From a virus, in the IMG/VR virus record IMGVR_UViG_3300030618_000009, positions 1 to 64,000 of that record: DNA of 64,000 bases. The stretch is one strand, 5' to 3'. Under the pieces are notes generated by a model. That model saw only the letters and a program-made list of their open reading frames with translations. It searched no databases and had not been told where the DNA came from. The position numbers and the translations under genes were made by a program. Of the stretch, positions 22,529 through 29,455 are shown piece after piece. Position 1 is the first letter of the stretch. Each line of letters begins with the position of its first letter.

Positions 22529-23749
22529 ATGCTGGTATCGAGACAACTCAAGTCGCTCATTGAGCGGTTCAAGCAGATGTACCCGCAATACAACACGCAG
22601 GCGGGGGCGCTGTATCAGTGCTGCGATGCTACCGCCCAGTTTATGAAGTTCGTCAACGACTTCCAATTAGCCAAACTGATCGTCCTCCCAAGCGGCCTAA
22701 TCCAAGAGACGCTTGTTGGCGCAACTGCGGGCACCGTCAATTCCCCTCCGACCCCAGACCCATCCGACGCAGGAAAAGTGGTTGTTCTAGGTCCCGATGG
22801 AGCCATCACTGGGTCTTTGCTCGTCCATGCCAGCGGTGGTGGGGGAGGCGGCGGTTCGACCGACTTTAGCCAAATCACAGGAAATTTCCCCAGCACAACC
22901 ACGCTGACCGTGGGTCTAGGCGGCGTCCTGACATTTTCCAATGGCACCATCAACGCCAACATGCTTTATGGTACGTCAGTCAGCAGCATACCCCCAACCG
23001 TGGGACAAGTTCTGACTGCGGTAGCCGTGGGCTCGCCGCCTGTCCTCGTAGCGACTTGGCAAGACCCCACTGGCGGCGGCACACTGGTGGGCGCACGCAA
23101 GACTGCGACCCACTACCTATCTGGGTCAGCGGGACCAGCCGCGATTCAAGATTCGGGTCTTGCTATCGGCGGGGCCTTCGGCGCGACGGCTCCTGTTGCC
23201 GCCAGCCAGCAAGCTGCGTCCTACTGGTATCAGTCAACGGGCGTTGCAACCCCGGGCGGTTACCAAAGCTCGACGAACAACACCTTCCTGCCTTGGTGGT
23301 TCGACGGAGCTAACCTCAGTCTGTTTGTTGATTTATACCTCGTTCAATTGGTGACGGAACGTGTGTGGGTTGGAATGTTTGACAGCACCCTGTCCACGAC
23401 AACCATCTTCGGTTCTGACACGTTACACGCCAACCAGTACGCGGCGTTCAGATTTTCGACTGTCGCGGGAGATACAGCATGGCAGTGCGTGACTAGCGAC
23501 GGCACCACGCAGACCGTAGTTAGTTCTGGGGTGACGGCGGACACGAAATCCCACAGGTTCGTAATCATCTGCAATGACAGCGTGCCGAACGTACAGTTTT
23601 ACATTGATGGGGTTCTCGTCGCGACGATTACGACTCACACTCCGACAACGAGCATTGTGGGGGCGTACATGGTGGTCGGACTCACATCGACGGCGGCGGT
23701 TACATCCAAGATCGCGTTCACGCAGGCGATGATCCAGCAAGACTACTAA
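22529..23749 (+). CDS. Tail fibre or adhesin-like virion protein (406 aa)
   Basis: Helical N-terminus (LKSLIERFKQMYPQYN), then low-complexity Ser/Thr/Gly/Val repeats with the VVVLGPDGAI pattern of fibre shafts, a nine-Gly/Ser hinge, and a C-terminal beta domain with VQFYIDGVLVATIT and TKSHRFVIICND, typical of concanavalin-like lectin (LamG) folds that bind sugars. Good GGAGGAAG ribosome site. Probably a receptor-binding or decoration protein. Confidence 0.65.
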   Translation: MLVSRQLKSLIERFKQMYPQYNTQAGALYQCCDATAQFMKFVNDFQLAKLIVLPSGLIQETLVGATAGTVNSPPTPDPSDAGKVVVLGPDGAITGSLLVHASGGGGGGGSTDFSQITGNFPSTTTLTVGLGGVLTFSNGTINANMLYGTSVSSIPPTVGQVLTAVAVGSPPVLVATWQDPTGGGTLVGARKTATHYLSGSAGPAAIQDSGLAIGGAFGATAPVAASQQAASYWYQSTGVATPGGYQSSTNNTFLPWWFDGANLSLFVDLYLVQLVTERVWVGMFDSTLSTTTIFGSDTLHANQYAAFRFSTVAGDTAWQCVTSDGTTQTVVSSGVTADTKSHRFVIICNDSVPNVQFYIDGVLVATITTHTPTTSIVGAYMVVGLTSTAAVTSKIAFTQAMIQQDY

Positions 23750-23753
23750 AACA

Positions 23754-23762
23754 TGGTATTAT
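23754..23762 (+). promoter_or_regulatory. Extended -10 promoter, leaderless start at 23770
   Basis: TGGTATTAT, box 23757-23762, 7 nt before the ATG. Confidence 0.6.
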
Positions 23763-23769
23763 ATAGGGT

Positions 23770-24402
23770 ATGGCGATTGACACCCTGAGATTCTCGGACT
23801 TCGTTCGGACGGCTCCCCGTGCGGGAAGGTGCTGCCCCACCGATATCAGAATCGGGTACGTATGGAAGGCGTTGATGAATCGCTACCTTGAGCCCCACCG
23901 CCATTATCACACACTGGGGCATATCCAGTTTGGCTTCAGCGAATACTTCAAGTTTTTCGACAAAATGAGCCCCATTACCTTCTTCGCGTGGGTCTACCAT
24001 GATGCGGTTTACGAGCCTACCCGCGACGACAACGAAGCTCGCAGCGCAATGGTTTTCGAGAAGGACAACCCCGTACTGGGGTTCGATGTGGAAGATGCCG
24101 ACAAGATCATCAGCCTCATTCTCAGCACCACTCACACCGAGCACACCAACCTTGTGACCGATATCGACCTCGCGGGACTGGGGCTGCCTCCCGAGGAATA
24201 CGACGAGAACACCCGCCTCATCCGCGTGGAGTACAACTTCGCCAGCGATGAGATGTGGAAGGCTGGCCGATTGGCATTCCTGAAGAGATTTCTCGCCAGA
24301 CCGCAGCTTTACTTCAGCCCTCAGTTCGCCGGGGCGTACACCCTCTTGGCTCGGGAGAATATGCAGCGGGAATTGGATAGGCTATGTACGAGCCCTTCGT
24401 AG
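23770..24402 (+). CDS. HD-superfamily metal-dependent phosphohydrolase (210 aa)
   Basis: The order HYHTLGHI (about residue 45), WVYHDAVYE (about 76), DNEARSA (about 88), STTHTEH (about 120) and TDIDLAGLG (about 132) matches the predicted HD-hydrolase group COG4339, with the His-Asp metal ligands present. The substrate is likely a nucleotide or phosphate ester but is not known. Predicted leaderless. Overlaps the next gene by 19 nt. Confidence 0.82.
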   Translation: MAIDTLRFSDFVRTAPRAGRCCPTDIRIGYVWKALMNRYLEPHRHYHTLGHIQFGFSEYFKFFDKMSPITFFAWVYHDAVYEPTRDDNEARSAMVFEKDNPVLGFDVEDADKIISLILSTTHTEHTNLVTDIDLAGLGLPPEEYDENTRLIRVEYNFASDEMWKAGRLAFLKRFLARPQLYFSPQFAGAYTLLARENMQRELDRLCTSPS

Positions 24403-24785
24403 TCTCCTACGTCGATCCTTTCTCGGACCACACTCGCCGCAGGTCCGTCGCATGGTTCAATCTCAGGTCTCTCTACCTCTCGAACCAGACCAACCTAGCC
24501 ATAGAAAACCAAGACGTGCTCCTCACCTCAATCGAGCGGAACCCAGCGGACGGAGGCAAATGGAGGTGGGACACACCCCTGTTCGACGGAGAGGTGACTG
24601 ATCTGGTAAAGCGCATCAAGATCAGCGGGGAGTTCGAGGCCGTTTGGCTGCAACTGAAGGACGGGCAGCTTACCGTACTGGACGGGCACCACCGAATCGT
24701 CGCGTGGGAGCGGCTAGGCTTCGGCACCGTCCCGGCTGTCGTTGTGAGGGTCACCCCGTTTTCCACAAAATTCAAATCCAAATAG
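24384..24785 (+). CDS. ParB/sulfiredoxin-like nuclease-fold protein (133 aa)
   Basis: The C-terminal half contains LTVLDGHHRIVAWERLG, the central D-G-x-H-R motif of ParB-N/sulfiredoxin domains, followed by VPAVVVRV. This fold includes DNA- and nucleotide-processing enzymes. Similar units occur three times in the giant protein at 29427-41078. Exact function unknown. Confidence 0.75.
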   Translation: MYEPFVVSYVDPFSDHTRRRSVAWFNLRSLYLSNQTNLAIENQDVLLTSIERNPADGGKWRWDTPLFDGEVTDLVKRIKISGEFEAVWLQLKDGQLTVLDGHHRIVAWERLGFGTVPAVVVRVTPFSTKFKSK

Positions 24786-24790
24786 TTCCG

Positions 24791-24804
24791 ACTTTCAGTA
24801 TTAC
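24791..24804 (+). promoter_or_regulatory. CTTTCAGTATTA-type promoter of the structured RNA
   Basis: ACTTTCAGTATTAC with box TATTAC at 24799-24804. The same ACTTTCAGTATTA string precedes the leaderless gene at 51570 on the other strand and a shorter CAGTATTAT occurs at 6236-6244. Confidence 0.5.
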
Positions 24805-24810
24805 TCTATG

Positions 24811-25173
24811 TGAGCCACGTGGCTGAACAAGTCCTTGATGAGGGACTAAAGCTCGGGCGGTGCCGCTGAAAAGCGAAGAGAGTGCCGTCTGGTGGTACAG
24901 TTAATGCGTTGTAAGGTTGAAGAAGGCGATCTTGGCCAAGATCGACCCCCGTAAGACTCGGACAAATCGTCAAATCGACACTGACATCTGTATCCGACTG
25001 GAGGCACCCAATCCTCCCAACCAGCCGCAAGGCGAGTGTTCGGCTGATCCCCGAATACGGTTGTGACCGAACAACGATGCGTTAGCTAAGGCTTGGGTGG
25101 TAGTCAGGAATCCGCCCAGTGGCTCTTAATCTTTTCGCTTGGGGGCACCTCATGGGTGTCCCCTTGGCTTTTC
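24811..25173 (+). ncRNA. Candidate structured non-coding RNA (about 360 nt)
   Basis: A 471-nt gap without a plausible ORF is bracketed by a promoter (24799-24804) and a rho-independent terminator (25141-25173). In between many hairpins can be drawn, e.g. GCCACGTGGC near 24816, AGTCC/GGACT near 24830-24846, CGCT-GAAA-AGCG near 24866, and the 18-nt palindrome CGATCTTGGCCAAGATCG near 24930. I do not see tmRNA, RNase P, 6S or group I intron signatures. It may be a new phage RNA class. Confidence 0.6.
25141..25173 (+). terminator. Rho-independent terminator of the structured RNA
   Basis: GGGGGCACC pairs with GGTGTCCCC (9 bp with one G-T) around TCATG, followed by TTGGCTTTTC. Confidence 0.75.
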
Positions 25174-25256
25174 TGGTAAGTCTTTGATTCTAAAGCCACA
25201 AATTCCTAGCTAAAACTCGGGTTCCCTTGGTAGAATAGAGGTGCAAGGAGAACACT

Positions 25257-25772
25257 ATGGATGCCTACGTATTAGCGATCAGTGTTGAGAAATCGAGCAA
25301 CCTGCCGACCAGAGCAAAAAACGTTCTGAAGCGACTGGGTTGCGAGACCCTCGAAGATGTCACCAAGTTGACACCCGAGCAAATCCTGCGGGCGAAGTGG
25401 GCGGGCACGAAAGTGCTGAGCTACATCAAGCTTTGGCTTGACAGCTTCGGCCTCACTCTGTCAGACTCAAAACTCATGCCGACATCAACTGGATTCCCGC
25501 TCCTGAATGGGTACAACCTACTTCGGAAGCGAATCTACGAATACTTCGGCTACGATGAGGAATTCAATAGAGTCCTCCATAACTTGGGGAATGATCTCCC
25601 AATACAGGATTGCACGGATCGTCCGTGGGGAGAATTTAAGTGGGCGAGCGACACCACCTATCGCGGCAAAGATTTCACCATGATCCTCAGCAACACCGAG
25701 CATCTGGGTGTCCTCTGCATCTACGACAACGCCAAAGAATTCAAAACCAAAGCGGCGAAGGACGGCATCTAA
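25257..25772 (+). CDS. Protein with an RNA polymerase alpha-CTD-like helix-hairpin-helix domain (171 aa)
   Basis: Residues about 13-65 (TRAKNVLKRLGCETLEDVTK then LTPEQILRAKWAGTKVLSYIKL) align with the alpha C-terminal domain pattern: a Leu-rich helix, a Gly turn, 'L' spaced acidic helix and the G-x-K/x-L hairpin that binds DNA. The C-terminal 100 residues are unrelated and unassigned. Promoter TTGGTAGAAT at 25227-25236 with a proper AAGGAG ribosome site. It may contact DNA or host RNA polymerase partners. Confidence 0.6.
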   Translation: MDAYVLAISVEKSSNLPTRAKNVLKRLGCETLEDVTKLTPEQILRAKWAGTKVLSYIKLWLDSFGLTLSDSKLMPTSTGFPLLNGYNLLRKRIYEYFGYDEEFNRVLHNLGNDLPIQDCTDRPWGEFKWASDTTYRGKDFTMILSNTEHLGVLCIYDNAKEFKTKAAKDGI

Positions 25773-26137
25773 TGAGTGGAATGACTTGGCCCGCATCGAA
25801 ACCCATCTTGACCGACGACGAGTTCAGCAAGGTTCTCCAAGAGGACAATGACGCCTCGATCTGGCTGGCATTGGTGGACGCCGCCAATACCGACCCAATC
25901 CTCAGCCGCGTATTCGCACTCGCCCGGGCAAAGGGCTGGTCACGATTCCGCACGGTCATGGTATGCTCGTATGTGATGGCACAGCGGCACGAGCGGTTCA
26001 TCCAGATGGAACTGGACCGCCTGAACACGACATTGCCCAAACCGATGCAGTTCTGCTCGAAGTGCTCAAAGGAACTTTTCACGACCGATGACGGCGTGAC
26101 ATTACGGCTCAAAACAGCCGAGGAGCAGAAGGCGTAA
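25772..26137 (+). CDS. Hypothetical protein with Cys pair (121 aa)
   Basis: ATG overlaps the previous TAA by one base. Helical, with a C-terminal C-x2-C (FCSKCSKEL) half zinc ribbon. Function unknown. The 115 nt before the next start hold no ORF. Confidence 0.55.
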   Translation: MSGMTWPASKPILTDDEFSKVLQEDNDASIWLALVDAANTDPILSRVFALARAKGWSRFRTVMVCSYVMAQRHERFIQMELDRLNTTLPKPMQFCSKCSKELFTTDDGVTLRLKTAEEQKA

Positions 26138-26252
26138 TTTGCGGTATTGGTGAGATTTTAGGTAGGGCGGCACCTGTCAGAACGGGGAAAGTCACTTCTC
26201 AAACCTTAGAAAGGTGGTACTTGTGGGACTCGGATACGGAACAGGAGTAGGC

Positions 26253-27416
26253 ATGAAAGGTACTGGCACTGGACTCAAGTTAGACCCCACCAAGCGTTCA
26301 AACGATGCGCGTGATTTTGAGAAAGCCATGCGTAAACGTATCGTCGGACAAGATGTCGCCGTCGATAAAGTTGTTGAGATTTACCAGATGTTCTTGGCGG
26401 GCCTGAACGCTCCGGGTCGTCCAGTTGGTAATCTTCTCTTCCTCGGTCCCACGGGCAGCGGCAAGACTCGCGTCGTAGAAGCGATGGCTGAATCCCTCTT
26501 CGGTGACGCCCGAGCCTGCATCAAGATTGATTGCGCTGAATTCCAGCATTCCCACGAAATCGCCAAGCTGATCGGTTCGCCCCCGGGCTACCTCGGTCAC
26601 CGCGAAACCCATCCTCTCCTCACGCAGGAAGCGTTGAACCAGTGGTTCAGCGAGAAGTTGAAGTTATCGATTCTGCTGTTCGACGAAATCGAAAAAGCTT
26701 CTGACTCACTGTGGCAACTCCTGCTCGGCATCCTCGACAAGGCTACGCTGACCCTCGGCGACAACCACCGCGTAGACCTTAGCCAGTGCATTATCATCAT
26801 GACATCGAACCTCGGTGCTGCCGACATGAACGAACTGATGAATGGCGGCATGGGCTTCGGTAACTCCCGTGAGAACATCGTCGTCAATGACTCACTGGAT
26901 GCAAAGATCGACCGCAGCGCAGTTGACGCCGCAAAGCGCAAGTTCACCCCGGAGTTCATGAACCGCATCGACAAATCAGTCGTGTTCAAAACTCTCCGCG
27001 ATGAGCATCTGGTGCAGATTCTTGAGATCGAACTCGGCATGGTGCAACAGCGCGTGCTGATGGCCGCTGGTGCGAACCAATTCGTGTTCAACTGCACACA
27101 GCCTGTCAAAGAGTTTCTGCTCAAGGAAGGCACGGACCCGAAGTACGGTGCGCGTCACTTGAAGCGTGCCATTGAGCGTCATCTGGTGTTCCCGATGGCG
27201 AACCTCGTTGCCACTGGTCAAGTCAAGCTGGGCGATTTCATCCGTGTGGACATGGAGGGCGAGACCACCACGTTCATCAAGGAATCCGAGAACGCCATGG
27301 CACCCATGCTGCTCGAACGTTACGGGTCTTCGGCGGCTCCACAGCGCGAACCCATCAACGTGAGACCCATCATCCCAATTCCCACGCGGAAACCAACCGG
27401 GGGCGCGGGGGCGTAA
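26253..27416 (+). CDS. Single-ring Clp-type AAA+ ATPase/unfoldase (387 aa)
   Basis: Matches the D2 ring of ClpA/B/C. Walker A GPTGSGKT (about 66), pore-region PPGYLGH (about 113), Walker B LLFDEIEK (about 142), sensor 1 TSNLG (about 184), Arg finger FTPEFMNRID (about 232) and sensor 2 YGARHLKRAI (about 298). Between sensor 1 and the Arg finger lies MGFG (about 200), where ClpP-dependent unfoldases have their I-G-F/L docking tripeptide, so it may work with host ClpP. No N-domain or first ring; the last 40 residues are Pro-rich. ATG 26253 with AGGAG is preferred to GTG 26214. Confidence 0.85.
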   Translation: MKGTGTGLKLDPTKRSNDARDFEKAMRKRIVGQDVAVDKVVEIYQMFLAGLNAPGRPVGNLLFLGPTGSGKTRVVEAMAESLFGDARACIKIDCAEFQHSHEIAKLIGSPPGYLGHRETHPLLTQEALNQWFSEKLKLSILLFDEIEKASDSLWQLLLGILDKATLTLGDNHRVDLSQCIIIMTSNLGAADMNELMNGGMGFGNSRENIVVNDSLDAKIDRSAVDAAKRKFTPEFMNRIDKSVVFKTLRDEHLVQILEIELGMVQQRVLMAAGANQFVFNCTQPVKEFLLKEGTDPKYGARHLKRAIERHLVFPMANLVATGQVKLGDFIRVDMEGETTTFIKESENAMAPMLLERYGSSAAPQREPINVRPIIPIPTRKPTGGAGA

Positions 27417-27428
27417 GGGGTGGGTGAA

Positions 27429-27647
27429 ATGAGCACAGCTTACGAAAGAGTGCTGGCAAAGCGTGCGAAGCGTTTAGGCGTCTCGCTCGAAGAAGCTACC
27501 AAGGTGACTGGAAAGCCGCTCTATCTGAGAGCGGCTGAGGCTGTAGCAGCCCGTCGTGGGGTAACCGTTGAGACTGTGTTGGACGAGGACATGAAACGGA
27601 TCAACGAAGCTCTCTACGAATTCTCCGACTACTACGGGATAGATTAA
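27429..27647 (+). CDS. Small helical protein (72 aa)
   Basis: Basic N-terminal helix (ERVLAKRAKRLGVSLEEA) with a possible helix-turn-helix rhythm, acidic C-terminus. Twelve nt after the Clp gene. An upstream GTG at 27420 is possible. Its end overlaps the convergent gene by 4 nt. Confidence 0.5.
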   Translation: MSTAYERVLAKRAKRLGVSLEEATKVTGKPLYLRAAEAVAARRGVTVETVLDEDMKRINEALYEFSDYYGID

Positions 27648-27988
27648 CGAACCTCTCCGTTAGTAATGAACCCATGCCAGTGCCCGTACTTGGAAGCGTC
27701 CACCGAGGGCGTGAGGCTGAGGGTCTCGAAAGTATCGCCCGTCCGTGCCCACACATGCTCTGCCAGTTTTCCGAGCGGTGTTATCCGTGGCAGCCAGTTG
27801 TCGGGGTCAACTGGATTCGCAAAGAATATCCCGATGTAGAAAACCTCGCCACGTTCTCCCACGGGGCAATGTGGGCAGCGGAACGTAATCCCGATGTACA
27901 GCTTCACATAGCTTGAGTCATCCCCGTGATACCCGGGAGCAGCCTGAGGAACCGTAACCCAATGCGGATTGAGGTCTGTTAGTTTCAT
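27644..27988 (-). CDS. Hypothetical protein ending in a WHGFxxNG motif (114 aa)
   Basis: C-x2-C-P (FRCPHCPVG) near residue 38 and a C-terminal HWHGFITNGEV. The adjacent upstream gene ends with the same pattern (NWHGFLHNGQL), so the two share a domain. Resembles DUF6527-like phage proteins from memory. Starts in an ATGA overlap. Confidence 0.6.
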   Translation of the reverse strand: MKLTDLNPHWVTVPQAAPGYHGDDSSYVKLYIGITFRCPHCPVGERGEVFYIGIFFANPVDPDNWLPRITPLGKLAEHVWARTGDTFETLSLTPSVDASKYGHWHGFITNGEVR

Positions 27989-28647
27989 GGCACCAATTGT
28001 CCGTTGTGCAAGAATCCATGCCAGTTCCCGCTGAGGATCGAGCCCGCCCCAGCCTGACAGGTGTGTCCGTTCTTATCCACGTGGATGTTAGGCGGCTCAC
28101 CATGCCGCACCCAGCAACGATGCGTGCGTTCCTCCTTCATGGTGCAGTTGCTCGCCCGTCCATCAATGTTCCACTCTCTATTGTTCGGCAACATGCACAT
28201 CAAGGGCGGTGTCGATGCGTTATCCCAGTCCCACCCGAAGCTGCCGTTCTCCATCCTGTACCACCATGCGTACCAAAGAGCACCCGTAGGAGCTTCCTGC
28301 AACGTGGTCAGCCCGCCGTTGTCCGACCGCTGATACATGCGATGGACAAACATTTGTCCGCCCTTCTCACAACCGCGTAGCTCGTCGAGGATAGGTGCCC
28401 CACACTTACAGTTCATCGGCCAAATAGGATCGCCCACGGGCGGGCGTAAGGTCTCAACGAAATCGTTCCAGTCCTCGTACTGCCCCTCGACGTGCGGGTA
28501 GTCGAAGTCGCCGATGAGGTTCATGTTGCCGTGGTAGGAGTATTCGCCCGGATAGAGCGGGCAACAGTTCGGAATGCCTGCGTTGTAACGGCGAGCCCAG
28601 ACACGAATCTTAGAGATTGGCGTCAACAGGAAGCATGGAGTGCCCAC
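27985..28647 (-). CDS. Hypothetical protein with zinc pair and WHGFxxNG end (220 aa)
   Basis: Aromatic and Cys-rich (CKCGAPIL near residue 80, several His/Cys later), with the C-terminal NWHGFLHNGQL shared with its neighbour. Probably secreted or virion protein is possible but no signal is visible. Function unknown. Confidence 0.6.
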   Translation of the reverse strand: MGTPCFLLTPISKIRVWARRYNAGIPNCCPLYPGEYSYHGNMNLIGDFDYPHVEGQYEDWNDFVETLRPPVGDPIWPMNCKCGAPILDELRGCEKGGQMFVHRMYQRSDNGGLTTLQEAPTGALWYAWWYRMENGSFGWDWDNASTPPLMCMLPNNREWNIDGRASNCTMKEERTHRCWVRHGEPPNIHVDKNGHTCQAGAGSILSGNWHGFLHNGQLVP

Positions 28648-28649
28648 AG

Positions 28650-28979
28650 TTACCCCTTTGAGGGATCAGGTGCCGCAGCGGTAGCCGTTGCCGTGTTGGT
28701 ATTCGCGTTCGAGTTGTTCACGTTCACGTCTACCGTTGGAGCGGGCGTTGTAGGATCAGGCCACTTCTGGTAAACCAAGGCGTGACCGCCGAGGAACCCG
28801 TAGAAGGCGTACAGCGAACTCACGTACCCCGGCAGCAAATCCTTGCCAGTGTGGAAACAGTACGCCGAGGTTGTCGCGAAGACGACGAGGGCAATCGGCA
28901 CGTGCGAGTCATTCGTCAGCTTGTCGAGAAAGCCCTTCAGCCTGTCGCGATGTTCCTTGAGAATCTCTGCAAAGCCCAT
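28650..28979 (-). CDS. Membrane protein, holin-like (109 aa)
   Basis: ATG 28979 follows AGGGGATGATTTT. A helical amphipathic N-terminus, two hydrophobic segments (about 28-45 and 55-73) and a Thr/Asn/Ala-rich polar C-terminus. Size and topology would suit a holin, but the assignment rests only on topology. Confidence 0.5.
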   Translation of the reverse strand: MGFAEILKEHRDRLKGFLDKLTNDSHVPIALVVFATTSAYCFHTGKDLLPGYVSSLYAFYGFLGGHALVYQKWPDPTTPAPTVDVNVNNSNANTNTATATAAAPDPSKG

Positions 28980-29116
28980 AAAATCATCCCCTATGAAAGA
29001 GCCCGAAAGTCGTGGGAAATTCTTGTCAAGCAAAAAATGTCGCGTTGAAATCACGAGACTTGTTCGTCCGTAAGTGGCTCAAACGCCACGTTTTAAGCCT
29101 GTTTCCAAAACTCGAA

Positions 29117-29125
29117 TGGTATAAT
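29117..29125 (+). promoter_or_regulatory. Extended -10 promoter
   Basis: TGGTATAAT with box 29120-29125, 24 nt upstream of ATG 29150; a strong AAGGAGGT lies between, so this gene has a leader. Confidence 0.65.
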
Positions 29126-29149
29126 GGTTATAGATCAAAGGAGGTCACT

Positions 29150-29455
29150 ATGACCAAGATTAGCGAGCGCAAGACACGGCTGAGCTTCGAGACGGATGCC
29201 GAGATGCGGGGGTGGGGTAGCATCACCGTAGACAAGGAGAAGCGGAAGACACGACGTGTCCCCGTGACTCGGGCAATCATCGTGGACGTGGACAACGCAT
29301 TCCACGGCACCGTGCGGTTGAAGGGTACGCGGCAGACCTTCGACTTCTCGTGGGAGGGCTTGTTCCTGTGGGCGGTCGAGCAGAAGGTTATGAAGGAGCG
29401 TGCGGAGAAGAAGCGGCTGCGTGACGCTAAGAAGAAAGGACGGTTTGTGCGGTGA
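29150..29455 (+). CDS. Small basic protein (101 aa)
   Basis: Beta-rich N-terminal half (RAIIVDVDNAFHGTVRLKG) and a very basic C-terminal helix (KERAEKKRLRDAKKKGRF). Good ribosome site. Probably nucleic-acid binding. Overlaps the end of the giant gene on the other strand by 29 nt. Confidence 0.6.
   Translation: MTKISERKTRLSFETDAEMRGWGSITVDKEKRKTRRVPVTRAIIVDVDNAFHGTVRLKGTRQTFDFSWEGLFLWAVEQKVMKERAEKKRLRDAKKKGRFVR

Noticed and set aside
24811-25173. tmRNA, RNase P RNA or group I intron
   Set aside because: No T-loop and CCA end, no RNase P core motif, and no paired intron core or flanking exon frame could be found.
28650-29054. 25-residue N-terminal extension of the holin-like protein
   Set aside because: ATG 28979 has AGGGGA at good spacing; the extension lies in the divergent promoter region.
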